Positions 7,850 to 15,950 of a stretch of DNA of 26,221 bases are shown here, piece after piece. Source of the stretch: JAWXVE01 sp044425575 (GTDB taxonomy: Bacteria > Bacillota > Clostridia > Lachnospirales > Lachnospiraceae); contig JAWXVE010000027.1 in NCBI GenBank assembly GCA_044425575.1, positions 1-26,221 of the forward strand. The letters are read 5' to 3'. Every line of letters begins with the position of its first letter. Position 1 is the first letter of the stretch. Position numbers and translations under genes: made by a program. The notes under the pieces are model-generated. The model was given only the letters and a program-made list of their open reading frames with translations, ran no database searches and was not told the origin of the DNA.

Positions 7850-7874
7850 ACCAACTCCTGACAGCTTTCTAATC

Positions 7875-8717
7875 TTACTGATACGACACTACCTGTAATA
7901 AGCGATTTAATTCTTGTAATTGTGTGTCAACACCACAATCATATATTCCGCTACTTGTTTCAATGAAACAGTCTCCTTGTGTTAAGGTGTGGTCTATTAC
8001 AAATTCCAGGTCACACGATGTGGATAGCTTAGCCATGATTTCATCTTTCTTCGAAACTACACCTTCAAAATCTTCTTGCGATAAATGAATAAGATAATTT
8101 TTATTTCCATCATTATTCTGTACATTTTCAAGAATTAACCCTGCTACCATTCCTTCAAATTGCGAAAGATTTATTTTGAACACTTTTTCATAAATACCTG
8201 TGATTTTCTTAACTAATCTTGGCTCTAATTCCTTAATCTTCTGCTCATATTTGTGTATTAAATCATGTTCTAACTTCTGGAGTTCATTCTGTTTTTTAGT
8301 GTATTCTGCTTCAGCCTTCTGAAATCCCTCTTGGTATCCAGTCTGTTGTCCACTTTTCTTTGCTTCCTCCAAAGTTTGATTCTTTAACGCTTCAATCTCA
8401 CTCATGGCCTGTTCTCTATTCCGCTGAATTTCCGCATCTGCTTCTGCATACATAGCTTCTATTTCTGCCCTGGAATCCTCTAATGCTTTGGCTGATTGCA
8501 TACCCGCCTCACCTGAATCTCCTAGCAATGCATTGGCAAGGTCATCCTCCACACCCATAATCTCCTGGGCAGAAAGACCTTCTTGAAATTCTTCCTCGTC
8601 CTCGTGAATCAATCTCTCATATAACTTTACTTTTTCGCTCACTAATTCATTGGAATCAATCACATAACTCTTTGCTTCTTGTTGTACAACACGGTAACTT
8701 TTTACTATATTAGACAA
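7875..8717 (-). CDS. fliH: Flagellar assembly protein FliH
   Basis: FliH is the peripheral stalk and inhibitor of FliI in the export ATPase complex. The frame lies between fliG and fliI and encodes a highly charged helical protein with a coiled-coil centre (about residues 75-180, rich in Ala/Glu/Gln/Lys) and a compact C-terminal domain (from about 185). The C-terminal domain has FKINLSQFEGMVAGLILENV and GDCFIETSSGIYDCGVDTQL, the family ending. The start is uncertain: no ATG exists near the 5' end. I choose TTG at 8715-8717 (giving SNIVKSYRVV, like other FliH starts), which follows GGAGGTGA and overlaps the fliG stop by 8 bases, for 280 residues. In-frame GTG codons at 8729, 8735 and 8756 are alternatives that would lengthen the overlap with fliG. 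Confidence 0.92.
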   Translation of the reverse strand: MSNIVKSYRVVQQEAKSYVIDSNELVSEKVKLYERLIHEDEEEFQEGLSAQEIMGVEDDLANALLGDSGEAGMQSAKALEDSRAEIEAMYAEADAEIQRNREQAMSEIEALKNQTLEEAKKSGQQTGYQEGFQKAEAEYTKKQNELQKLEHDLIHKYEQKIKELEPRLVKKITGIYEKVFKINLSQFEGMVAGLILENVQNNDGNKNYLIHLSQEDFEGVVSKKDEIMAKLSTSCDLEFVIDHTLTQGDCFIETSSGIYDCGVDTQLQELNRLLQVVSYQ

Positions 8718-9726
8718 TGATTTCGTCACCTCCACCTCTAGAAATGACAATCTCACCTGCGTCTTCTAGCTTACGTATGATATTAACGATTTTTTGTTGA
8801 GCTTCTTCAACGTCTTTCATACGTACTGGACCCATGAATTCCATGTCTTCTTTAATCATAACTGCAAGACGTTTTGATAAATTGTTAAATACTGCTGTCT
8901 GTACTTGCTCGTTAGAACCCTTAAGCGCAAGTGCCAAATCATTATTATCTACATCACGTAGCACTCTTTGAATCATTCTATCATCCAATAGAAGAATATC
9001 TTCAAATACAAACATCTTCTTGCGGATTTCATCAGCAAGTTCTGGTTCTTCTATTTCTAAATTCTCCATAATATGCTTTTCTGTTGAACGATCCACTGAA
9101 TTTAGAATTTCCACCACTTGGTCTACACCACCAATAATGGTGTAATCTTGATTGACCATTGCAGATAACTTTGATTCTAATACTTTTTCCACTTCCTTAA
9201 TTACATCTGGTGTGGTGCGATCCATAAGTGCAATACGCTTGGCCACATCAGCTTGACGTTCCAATGGCAATGCCCCAATAATAGCTGAGGCTTGTCCCGC
9301 CGATAAGTAGGATAAGATTAAGGCAATTGTCTGCGGATGCTCATCTTGAATAAAGTTAATTAATTGAGCACCATCTGTTTTGCGAATGAATTCAAATGGT
9401 TTCACTTGTAGAGATGCTGTTAACTTGCTAATTACTTCAACCGCTTTATCTCCACCTAAAGATTTTTCAAGAATTTCTCTAGCGTATCCAATACCACCTT
9501 CTGCTATATATTGTTGGGCAAGACATATTTCATAGAATTCATCTAGCACTTCATCTTTCGTCTGAGGTGATACAGTACGAATGTTAGCAATTTCCAGTGT
9601 TAACTCTTCAATCTCTTCTTCTTTCAAATGTTTGAAAACTAAAGCTGACTTTTCAGGACCTAATGCAATTAGCAAAATTGCAGCTTTTTGCAATCCTGGT
9701 ATTTTATCATCCATTGACTTTGACAT
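8710..9726 (-). CDS. fliG: Flagellar motor switch protein FliG
   Basis: FliG is the C-ring protein that contacts the MotA stator and generates torque. From the ATG at 9724-9726 it has 338 residues, the same as B. subtilis FliG. The N-terminal domain binds FliF (GLQKAAILLIALGPEKSALV). The middle domain carries the EHPQTIALILSYL motif (about residue 125). The C-terminal domain contains KMFVFEDILLLDDRMIQRVL and NDLALALKG, including the charged torque-helix residues. An upstream in-frame ATG at 9748-9750 would overlap fliF; the inner ATG is preferred because GGGGG lies seven bases before it and the fliF stop is just four bases away. fliH follows with an 8-base overlap. Confidence 0.98.
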   Translation of the reverse strand: MSKSMDDKIPGLQKAAILLIALGPEKSALVFKHLKEEEIEELTLEIANIRTVSPQTKDEVLDEFYEICLAQQYIAEGGIGYAREILEKSLGGDKAVEVISKLTASLQVKPFEFIRKTDGAQLINFIQDEHPQTIALILSYLSAGQASAIIGALPLERQADVAKRIALMDRTTPDVIKEVEKVLESKLSAMVNQDYTIIGGVDQVVEILNSVDRSTEKHIMENLEIEEPELADEIRKKMFVFEDILLLDDRMIQRVLRDVDNNDLALALKGSNEQVQTAVFNNLSKRLAVMIKEDMEFMGPVRMKDVEEAQQKIVNIIRKLEDAGEIVISRGGGDEIIV

Positions 9727-9730
9727 TTTA

Positions 9731-11323
9731 TTACCCCCATCCTTCCCCAAGCCAGTTTCTCAATAAACTTGCAACTGCTTCTGGATTTTCTTCCACAAAC
9801 TTCTCGATTACTCTTCTTGTTTCAGATTTGGCTTCTGTGGAAATCTGTTCCAATTCCTCTTCTGGGATAGATTGTAACAAGCTTTCTACCGCAATCTCTT
9901 CCTGTTGTTCTTCACGGTCAGCAATCATGGTTCGGAATACTACAAATGCTAATAATCCTAATATTAATAAGATGAGCACAATCTGGATAATGTCTTGTGC
10001 ATCTGCTGAAAATCCTTCTTTATCTACAAAAATAGGCTCTTCATAAGAGATAATTGTAATATCATCTATTGCAATTCCTGTAGCAGTTGCTACTAACGAG
10101 TATAAATCTTCATCTACTTCTAACTTGGTTCGTTCTTCATTTGCTAGCTTATACTCATCCCAATCAATTCCATCCAACAACCCTTGGGACTTAGCATCTT
10201 CTTCCGTCAACATGGTATAGGAAATTGTCGTAATAGAAACAGATGAATCATCGTATTGCACCACTCCTGCTGGTATGCTCTGTGTTGCAATGATTTCATT
10301 CACTACTCGTTCCCGAATCTCCTCTGTTGTCTCTTGTTCTGAATATTCACTATCTTCATACACGTATGTCTGCTCTGTGTTGGAATCAGTTCCTGGAACA
10401 CCACTTGCTCCACCAATGGATGAAGAATTATAAGTTTCTTCATAAGTTACAAGTCCGGCATCTTGTCCATCTGGCAACTCAAATGTATGAGACGTGGTAT
10501 CTGTCGTAGAGAAGTCAAGCACTAGATTACTAGCAACTTCAATTCTCCCAAATAACCCAGTTCCAATTAACACGTTAGAAACTTGTCCATTCATAACACT
10601 CTCAGCTTGTTGTGTGACACTGAGTTGCGTACTAGCACTTCCCGATACAGAATAACTGTCTTCTCCCGAATAGATTAGGTTACCTGTTGTATCCATAATC
10701 AGAATATTATTCGTACTATCATTGCCAATGACATTCTTAGCAACTAACGCAATTCCATTTGCTGCGTCACTAGGCAGTGCATCACTTAATTCTAGTATAA
10801 TATTAACATATCCCTCTTCTTGACTTGCTATTAAAGTACCATCATTCTCTGGCAAATCTATGGTTACTATTGCACTCTTTACAAAATCATAACTTGCTAG
10901 GTCTACTTCTAATTTGCTCTCTAAATAAGCAATATACTTAATCTGTATCTCTGTTTCTGTAGCAGTAAACCCATTTGAAAAGATGTCATCTAGCTCATAT
11001 GCCGCTGTAGGAACTCCATTCTCGGCTAGCACTAGATTAGCTTGAGATAAATCATTGCTTGCAACTTGTACTATAAGACCACTATCTGAAATAGTAGGTG
11101 TAATTCCTTCCGATTCTAGCATCTCTTGAATTTCTGCCGTTTCCTTGGCAGTGTCCAAGGTTACTAAATGCTCTAGCTGTGGTCTCGATAAGACTGTGGC
11201 AAGGATTACAAGTGCCATTGTAACTGCAACTGCAATTATAATGATAATCGTCTTCTGCTTTGACTCAAACTTATTCCACCAGTCAGTTATTTTCTTTATT
11301 ATGTTCTGCAGCTTGTCTGCCAT
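9731..11323 (-). CDS. fliF: Flagellar MS-ring protein FliF
   Basis: FliF forms the MS ring in the cytoplasmic membrane, the base on which rod, C ring and export gate assemble. The 530 residues fit the family. There is a membrane helix at about 25-44 (TIIIIIAVAVTMALVILATV), the YscJ-like ring-building motif domain after it (VTLDTAKETAEIQEMLESEG, then YLESKLEVDLASYD), and an acidic, Ser/Thr-rich central segment near 300-345. A second membrane helix lies at about 441-463 (IIQIVLILLILGLLAFVVF), followed by a short FliG-binding tail ending EENPEAVASLLRNWLGEGWG. The ATG at 11321-11323 is eight bases after AAGGAG; a GTG directly before it is an alternative. It follows fliE by 26 bases and precedes fliG by four. 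Confidence 0.97.
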   Translation of the reverse strand: MADKLQNIIKKITDWWNKFESKQKTIIIIIAVAVTMALVILATVLSRPQLEHLVTLDTAKETAEIQEMLESEGITPTISDSGLIVQVASNDLSQANLVLAENGVPTAAYELDDIFSNGFTATETEIQIKYIAYLESKLEVDLASYDFVKSAIVTIDLPENDGTLIASQEEGYVNIILELSDALPSDAANGIALVAKNVIGNDSTNNILIMDTTGNLIYSGEDSYSVSGSASTQLSVTQQAESVMNGQVSNVLIGTGLFGRIEVASNLVLDFSTTDTTSHTFELPDGQDAGLVTYEETYNSSSIGGASGVPGTDSNTEQTYVYEDSEYSEQETTEEIRERVVNEIIATQSIPAGVVQYDDSSVSITTISYTMLTEEDAKSQGLLDGIDWDEYKLANEERTKLEVDEDLYSLVATATGIAIDDITIISYEEPIFVDKEGFSADAQDIIQIVLILLILGLLAFVVFRTMIADREEQQEEIAVESLLQSIPEEELEQISTEAKSETRRVIEKFVEENPEAVASLLRNWLGEGWG

Positions 11324-11349
11324 CACTTAATCTCCTTACATTGCCATTC

Positions 11350-11673
11350 TTAAATCTGCATGTTCATAATTTCTTTATATGCATCTAGTAACCCATCTCG
11401 TAGGGCTACGGTATATTGCAGTGCTGTAGAAGATTTTTGCAATGCAATTGTAAGGTCATGCGTGCTTTCTGTTTCGCCTAATGCTAATTTCATCTTCTCT
11501 TCAGTAGCCTCTTGAGCATATGCATTGGTTTGATTCACTGTTTCCATTGCAGATTGTAAAATAGCACTAAATAAATCTGAAGATGTACTACTTGTCCCTT
11601 GTCCTGATAATTGACTTTCACTTGCTTCCTGAATGACACCAGATCCCACTTGACTTAATGCTGAAATATCCAT
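11350..11673 (-). CDS. fliE: Flagellar hook-basal body protein FliE
   Basis: FliE joins the MS ring to the proximal rod. At 107 residues it has the usual length. The N-terminal half is Ser/Gln-rich, and the C-terminal half (from about 34, FSAILQSAMETVNQTNAYAQ) carries the conserved helical block with THDLTIALQKSSTALQYTVALRDG, ending LLDAYKEIMNMQI, a classic FliE ending. AAGGAG lies five bases before the ATG. It follows flgC and precedes fliF, as in Bacillus. Confidence 0.96.
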   Translation of the reverse strand: MDISALSQVGSGVIQEASESQLSGQGTSSTSSDLFSAILQSAMETVNQTNAYAQEATEEKMKLALGETESTHDLTIALQKSSTALQYTVALRDGLLDAYKEIMNMQI

Positions 11674-11703
11674 TTTCTCTCCTTATCTAGAAACCTTGAG
11701 CGC

Positions 11704-12147
11704 CTATTGCCCAATCTCTAGTCCTTTCAATGCCATTGATTTACTAGCTGAAAATGCTGTTGCATTTGCTTCATACGATCTACTTGCGTCAATTAAATTG
11801 GTCATTTCCGTTACAATATTAACATTCGGGTATGTAACATAACCATTTTCGTCTGAATCTGGATGCGATGGGTCGTATACCATACTCATATCTGTACTTT
11901 GATCCTCATACACACCGCTTACAGAAACTCCTTGTCCCGAATAGCTTGTAAGTTCAGAATTAAGCACTCTACTAAAAGTAGTTTGGTCACCTTTTTGTTC
12001 AAAAGTTACTACTTTTCGAACATACGGGGTACCATCCTCGGTTCTAGTTGTATTTGCATTGGCAACATTTTCCGAAATAATATCCATGCGATACCGCTGT
12101 GCTGTCATTCCAGAAGAATTAATATCAAATGATGAAAAAACGCTCAT
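11704..12147 (-). CDS. flgC: Flagellar basal-body rod protein FlgC
   Basis: FlgC is a proximal rod protein. The 147 residues match the family (about 135-150). The N-terminus has the rod-protein block SSGMTAQRYRMDIISENVAN, and the C-terminus has NIVTEMTNLIDASRSYEANA followed by a helix ending MALKGLEIGQ, both diagnostic. The middle (YVRKVVTFEQ) matches FlgC. The ATG is five bases after AGAGG. It lies 33 bases after flgB and 30 before fliE. Confidence 0.97.
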   Translation of the reverse strand: MSVFSSFDINSSGMTAQRYRMDIISENVANANTTRTEDGTPYVRKVVTFEQKGDQTTFSRVLNSELTSYSGQGVSVSGVYEDQSTDMSMVYDPSHPDSDENGYVTYPNVNIVTEMTNLIDASRSYEANATAFSASKSMALKGLEIGQ

Positions 12148-12180
12148 ATGTACCTCTTTCTATATCCTAGTAGTTATTAG

Positions 12181-12573
12181 TTATTTGCCCATGGCAACCT
12201 GTAAGCTTGTAAACTCTCCTGAAATACTATCCATTAACGCTTCGTATTTCAATTGATTCTTAGCTAATATAACGTTCTCTGTATCAATATCCACATTATT
12301 GCCATCTAATCGATAAGACAATTCGTCATAATCCGAATACGTACGTATCTCAATTCTATCAATGTCTACTCCATCGATTTTCTCTGAAATACTCATAGAA
12401 TTCGAACCAGACATGGCACGTTGAAGTTCTGTCTCAAATGTAACATCCTGACGTTTATAATTAGGAGTATCTACATTGGCAATATTATTTGCAATGGCTT
12501 CATTGCGAAGCCAAGCTGCATCTGCTGCTTTATCTAAAATATTTAAATTGTCATACACATTAGAACTAAACAT
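12181..12573 (-). CDS. flgB: Flagellar basal-body rod protein FlgB
   Basis: FlgB is a proximal rod protein and the first gene of the flagellar operon here. The 130 residues fit the family. Near the N-terminus are AADAAWLRNEAIANNIANVD and TPNYKRQDVTFE, the rod signature; the C-terminal helix includes LAKNQLKYEALMDSISGEF. The ATG follows AGAGAGG with a seven-base gap. A candidate promoter and a CodY-box-like sequence lie upstream (12630-12675), so transcription of the whole flagellar operon probably starts here. Confidence 0.97.
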   Translation of the reverse strand: MFSSNVYDNLNILDKAADAAWLRNEAIANNIANVDTPNYKRQDVTFETELQRAMSGSNSMSISEKIDGVDIDRIEIRTYSDYDELSYRLDGNNVDIDTENVILAKNQLKYEALMDSISGEFTSLQVAMGK

Positions 12574-12629
12574 AGTTTAACCTCTCTTTCCTCAACAAAA
12601 TTTTCAAGTTAACTAAAAGTACTACTCCT

Positions 12630-12658
12630 AGTATAGATAAATCTGACAAAAAAAACAA
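12630..12658 (-). promoter_or_regulatory. Candidate sigma-A-type promoter of the flgB operon
   Basis: On the minus strand, TTGTTT (12653-12658) and TATACT (12630-12635) are separated by exactly 17 bases; the start point would lie near 12622, giving a leader of about 50 bases before flgB. It lies just downstream of the codY terminator. No sigma-D style element (TAAA and GCCGATAT) was seen in the gap. The T-rich -35 match is moderate. Confidence 0.6.
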
Positions 12659-12660
12659 GT

Positions 12661-12675
12661 ATTTTTCAAAAAATT
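12661..12675. promoter_or_regulatory. CodY-box-like operator upstream of flgB
   Basis: The 15-mer ATTTTTCAAAAAATT matches the CodY consensus AATTTTCWGAAAATT at 13 of 15 positions (mismatches at 2 and 9). It lies just upstream of the flgB -35 element. CodY represses the fla/che promoter in B. subtilis, and codY is the neighbouring gene here. The region is AT-rich, so a chance match cannot be excluded. Confidence 0.5.
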
Positions 12676-12680
12676 CACAG

Positions 12681-12717
12681 AAAAAAATAGACACACTTAG
12701 TCAAGTGTGTCTATTTT
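12681..12717 (-). terminator. Intrinsic terminator of codY
   Basis: A perfect 15-bp stem is formed by AAAATAGACACACTT (12684-12698) and AAGTGTGTCTATTTT (12703-12717) with a four-base loop. On the minus strand it is followed by a run of T (complement of the A-run at 12681-12687). It ends codY transcription about 83 bases past its stop and separates it from the flagellar operon. Confidence 0.92.
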
Positions 12718-12799
12718 ACTGATATTTTAAAGGTTTACCTTATTATTTTTTTGTCTACAATTACTTTATTACGCTAATTTATCAACTTAATGCACCTAT

Positions 12800-13579
12800 C
12801 TACATTGTTTTTTTCAATCGTTGGATTTCATCAAATACTAAATCATTAATTACTTTAATATAAGTTCCTTTCATTCCGGATGAACGCGATTCTATGACTC
12901 CTGCACTTTCAAACTTTCTAAGTGCATTTACAATAACTGATCTAGTAATTCCTACACGATCTGCAATTTTACTCGCCACTAAGATTCCTTCTTCCCCCTT
13001 CAATTCATCAAATATATGAATGATTGCTTCCATTTCTGAAAAAGACAAAGTTCCAATAGCAGATTTGACCACTGTCATTTTACGTGTTTCTTCTGCACTT
13101 TCTTCATTGACAGCACGTAGCATTTCAAGTCCTATTACTGTAGTACCATATTCGCACAGAATAATATCGTTAATATCGTATTGCTCATCTTGCTTGTACA
13201 CAAATAATGTTCCAAGTCTCTCTCCTGCAATATCAATAGGTGTTACTACTGCCTGAAAAGTTGCAGCACTTTCAGAATCAAATCCAAGTGTTTCTAAATT
13301 CACATTTTCCTTGGTGGATAACACCCCTAGAAAACGTTCATTTAACAATGGATCAATAAATCCACCTACTTGACCTACGATTAATTCTGGTATTTGATCT
13401 GCTCCCTCTACCTTGTTAATTCCTAAAACTTTCCCCTTTTTACTAATTACTAATACGTTCGACGCTAAAATCTCTTTCATTACAACACAGATGTCATTAA
13501 ATACTACTTTACTCGAGTCATTGTTATGAAGTAATTGGCCAATCTTTCTAGTACGATCCAATAACTGTACAGAACTCAT
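12800..13579 (-). CDS. codY: Global nutrient-responsive repressor CodY
   Basis: CodY is a DNA-binding regulator that responds to branched-chain amino acids and GTP in Bacillus and represses stationary-phase genes, including motility and amino-acid uptake genes. The 259 residues equal the B. subtilis length. The N-terminal GAF-type domain starts LLDRTRKIGQLLHNN and includes PIDIAGERLGTLFVYK. The C-terminal winged helix-turn-helix (about 202-243) contains ASKIADRVGITRSVIVNALR and then SAGVIESRSSGMKGTYIKV, nearly identical to the known CodY DNA-binding segment. The ATG follows GGAGG by six bases. It has its own promoter and terminator, and precedes flgB as in B. subtilis. Confidence 0.98.
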   Translation of the reverse strand: MSSVQLLDRTRKIGQLLHNNDSSKVVFNDICVVMKEILASNVLVISKKGKVLGINKVEGADQIPELIVGQVGGFIDPLLNERFLGVLSTKENVNLETLGFDSESAATFQAVVTPIDIAGERLGTLFVYKQDEQYDINDIILCEYGTTVIGLEMLRAVNEESAEETRKMTVVKSAIGTLSFSEMEAIIHIFDELKGEEGILVASKIADRVGITRSVIVNALRKFESAGVIESRSSGMKGTYIKVINDLVFDEIQRLKKTM

Positions 13580-13655
13580 TCATTTCCTCCTATAATTTTC
13601 TCTTCACCTTGTTACACTTTTCTCTTGTATCTCCTGAAAAGTTCTTGATACTGAA

Positions 13656-13684
13656 AGAATAGCATATCTTTTCACATTCATCAA
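13656..13684 (-). promoter_or_regulatory. Candidate codY promoter
   Basis: On the minus strand, TTGATG (13679-13684) and TATTCT (13656-13661) are 17 bases apart, and the -10 has the extended TGC before it. The predicted leader to codY is about 70 bases. The -35 overlaps the last two bases of the topA terminator stem. Confidence 0.6.
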
Positions 13685-13731
13685 CAAAATGAGCCATTCT
13701 TAATAATTATTTAAGAATGGCTCATTTTGTT
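13683..13731 (-). terminator. Intrinsic terminator after topA
   Basis: The sequence 13683-13703 pairs perfectly with 13711-13731 (a 21-bp stem centred on GAGCCATTCTTAA/TTAAGAATGGCTC, seven-base loop). On the minus strand it begins about 30 bases past the topA stop and ends with TTTTGTTG. It separates topA from codY transcription. The stem ends are A/T-rich, so it could work on both strands. Confidence 0.9.
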
Positions 13732-13762
13732 TATATAATTTTTATATTTTCAATAAGTTCTA

Positions 13763-15832
13763 TTATTTTTTAACTTCCACCACATTTTGGCACTTATCAT
13801 TTGAGCATTGTAGCTTATTCCCTTTCTCTAGCATAACACCTCCACATAGTTCACACTTTTGTGCGGAAGGTTTTTGCCATACCATAAACTCACAATTCGG
13901 ATTATCCTCACAGCCATAATACTTACGTCCTTTTTTTGTTTTCCGTAATACAACATCTTTCCCACATAGAGGGCATTCAATGCCAATTTTCTCGAAGTAA
14001 GGCTTGGTATTTCTACAATCCGGAAATCCTGGGCACGCTTGAAAACGCCCATGTGGTCCGTATTTAATTACCATCGGTCTACCACACAAATCACACACTT
14101 CACCAGAAAGTTCATCTGCAATTTCTACTTCGGCTAATTCTTGTTCTGCCGTCTCAACTGCCTTTGCCAAATCAGGATAGAAATTCTCTACCACTGTTTT
14201 CCACTTTATATTACCTTCTTCAATACTATCTAAAAGTGTTTCAAGACTAACAGTAAAATTCACATTAACAATACTAGGAAATGCTTCTTTCATAATACCA
14301 TTGACAATTTCACCTAATTCTGTCACGTATAGATTTTTATTTTCTTTTACCACATAGCGCCTTGCTAAAATAGTGGTAATCGTTGGAGAATAAGTACTTG
14401 GTCGTCCAATTCCTAGTTCCTCTAATGTTTTTACAAGAGAGGCTTCAGTGTAATGTGCCGGTGGCTGGGTAAAGTGTTGTTTCTCTTCAAAACTCTTCCA
14501 CTTTAACTTAGAAGTTTCAGAAATACTCTTTAGCAAAGTGGTTTTATCAGCCTTTTCTTCATCTGCTGCCATATAAACACTCATAAAACCATCAAAAATC
14601 ACTTTGGATGTTGCTACCGTAAATAAGTGTTCTCCATTTGCAATCTTAACAGATGTAGTCTCATATTGAGCAGGCATCATACGGCTAGCTACAAAGCGTT
14701 TCCAAATTAATTGATATAATCGTAATTGATCTCGACTAAGAGATTCTTTGAGTCCTATGGGAATGCGTTCAATTGTCGTAGGCCGAATTGCTTCATGTGC
14801 ATCTTGAATCTTCTTAGAATTTTTGCTTTCTTTTTCTGACACAACTGCATATTCTTGTCCATAATTCTTGACAATATACTCTGCTGCCAACTGCTCTGCT
14901 TCTGCCGAAATACGCGTGGAATCTGTACGAAGGTATGTGATCAATCCAACAGTGCCACTTCCCTTAATATCAACGCCTTCGTATAACTGCTGGGCAAGAC
15001 GCATGGTTTTTTGGGTGGAAAAGTTAAGAGCCTTGCTTGCTTCTTGTTGCAAGGTACTAGTTGTAAATGGTAGCGGAGATTTTTTCGTACGCTCTCCCTT
15101 TTTGATTTCTGCCACTTTATATGCATTTTTCTTGATTCCAGCTAACACTTGTTCTAATTCTGCTTTAGAGGAAATTGTTGCCTTCCCCTCCTTAGTTCCA
15201 TAATACTTCGCAACTAAATCTTTCTTCTCCCCGTCTACTTGGAAGGTTGCATCTAGTGTCCAATATTCTTCTGGAAGAAATGCATTAATCTCATCTTCAC
15301 GGTCTGCAATAATACGTAGTGCCACTGATTGAACGCGTCCTGCACTTAGTCCACGCTTTACCTTTGCCCACAATAATGGCGAAATCTTATATCCTACCAT
15401 ACGGTCTAGAATTCGTCTTGCTTGCTGGGCATCTACTAAATCCATATTAATTTCACGTGCATTCTTAAGAGATTCTTTCACTGCGTTCTTTGTAATTTCA
15501 TTAAAGGCAATTCGATACACTTTCTTCTCTTCTAACTTTAACGCCTTGTACAAATGCCATGAGATTGCTTCCCCTTCACGGTCAGGGTCAGTTGCCAGAT
15601 AGATTTTATCTGCTTTCTTCACATATTTACGAAGTGTTGCAAGAATCTCACCTTTTCCTCGTATGGTAATATATTTTGGTTCGTAATGATTCTCAATATC
15701 AATTCCCATTTGAGATTTTGGTAAATCACGTACATGACCATTACTAGCAGCAACTTCATAATTTGCTCCTAGAAACTTTTTAATTGTTTTTACTTTTGCT
15801 GGTGATTCAACGATTACTAGATTCTTGGCCAT
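13763..15832 (-). CDS. topA: DNA topoisomerase I TopA
   Basis: Type IA topoisomerase that relaxes negative supercoils. From the ATG at 15830-15832 it has 689 residues, close to the B. subtilis enzyme (691). The Toprim domain begins LVIVESPAKVKTIKKFLGA and has the metal-binding DPDREGEAISWHLY. The active-site tyrosine lies in GLITYLRTDSTRIS (about residue 300). HEAIRPT and RFVASRMMPAQ follow, and then GIGRPSTYSPTI. The C-terminus has three four-cysteine zinc ribbons (CDLCGR...CPGFPDC, CPLCGK...CEDNPNC, CELCGG...CSNDKC). An ATG four codons upstream (15844) is possible, but MAKNLVIVESPAK is the conserved start and GGAAG precedes it. It has its own candidate promoter at 15897-15925. Confidence 0.98.
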   Translation of the reverse strand: MAKNLVIVESPAKVKTIKKFLGANYEVAASNGHVRDLPKSQMGIDIENHYEPKYITIRGKGEILATLRKYVKKADKIYLATDPDREGEAISWHLYKALKLEEKKVYRIAFNEITKNAVKESLKNAREINMDLVDAQQARRILDRMVGYKISPLLWAKVKRGLSAGRVQSVALRIIADREDEINAFLPEEYWTLDATFQVDGEKKDLVAKYYGTKEGKATISSKAELEQVLAGIKKNAYKVAEIKKGERTKKSPLPFTTSTLQQEASKALNFSTQKTMRLAQQLYEGVDIKGSGTVGLITYLRTDSTRISAEAEQLAAEYIVKNYGQEYAVVSEKESKNSKKIQDAHEAIRPTTIERIPIGLKESLSRDQLRLYQLIWKRFVASRMMPAQYETTSVKIANGEHLFTVATSKVIFDGFMSVYMAADEEKADKTTLLKSISETSKLKWKSFEEKQHFTQPPAHYTEASLVKTLEELGIGRPSTYSPTITTILARRYVVKENKNLYVTELGEIVNGIMKEAFPSIVNVNFTVSLETLLDSIEEGNIKWKTVVENFYPDLAKAVETAEQELAEVEIADELSGEVCDLCGRPMVIKYGPHGRFQACPGFPDCRNTKPYFEKIGIECPLCGKDVVLRKTKKGRKYYGCEDNPNCEFMVWQKPSAQKCELCGGVMLEKGNKLQCSNDKCQNVVEVKK

Positions 15833-15896
15833 TTGCTCTTCCATTCCATTCTGTATTTTATATCAAGCATTATTATGTTGATACATTTTGATTGCA

Positions 15897-15925
15897 ACTA
15901 TACAACATATCTTGTTCATATGCAA
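15897..15925 (-). promoter_or_regulatory. Candidate topA promoter
   Basis: On the minus strand, TTGCAT (15920-15925) and TATAGT (15897-15902) are 17 bases apart, giving a leader of about 60 bases before topA. No terminator is seen after dprA, so topA may also be read from the comM-dprA transcript. Confidence 0.65.
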
Positions 15926-15927
15926 GT

Positions 15928-15942
15928 AATTTTCTAAAAAGA
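15928..15942. promoter_or_regulatory. CodY-box-like sequence upstream of the topA -35
   Basis: AATTTTCTAAAAAGA matches the CodY consensus at 12 of 15 positions (mismatches at 9, 14 and 15) and ends three bases from the topA -35. This is weaker than the flgB site, and the tract is AT-rich. Confidence 0.3.
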
Positions 15943-15950
15943 TGTGAAAA

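Noticed and set aside
12574..12680. Sigma-D promoter for flgB
   Set aside because: No TAAA with GCCGATAT at the correct distance; a sigma-A-like pair fits better.
13628..13642. CodY autoregulatory box in the codY leader
   Set aside because: ACTTTTCAGGAGATA (minus strand) has four mismatches to the consensus, too weak to call in AT-rich DNA.
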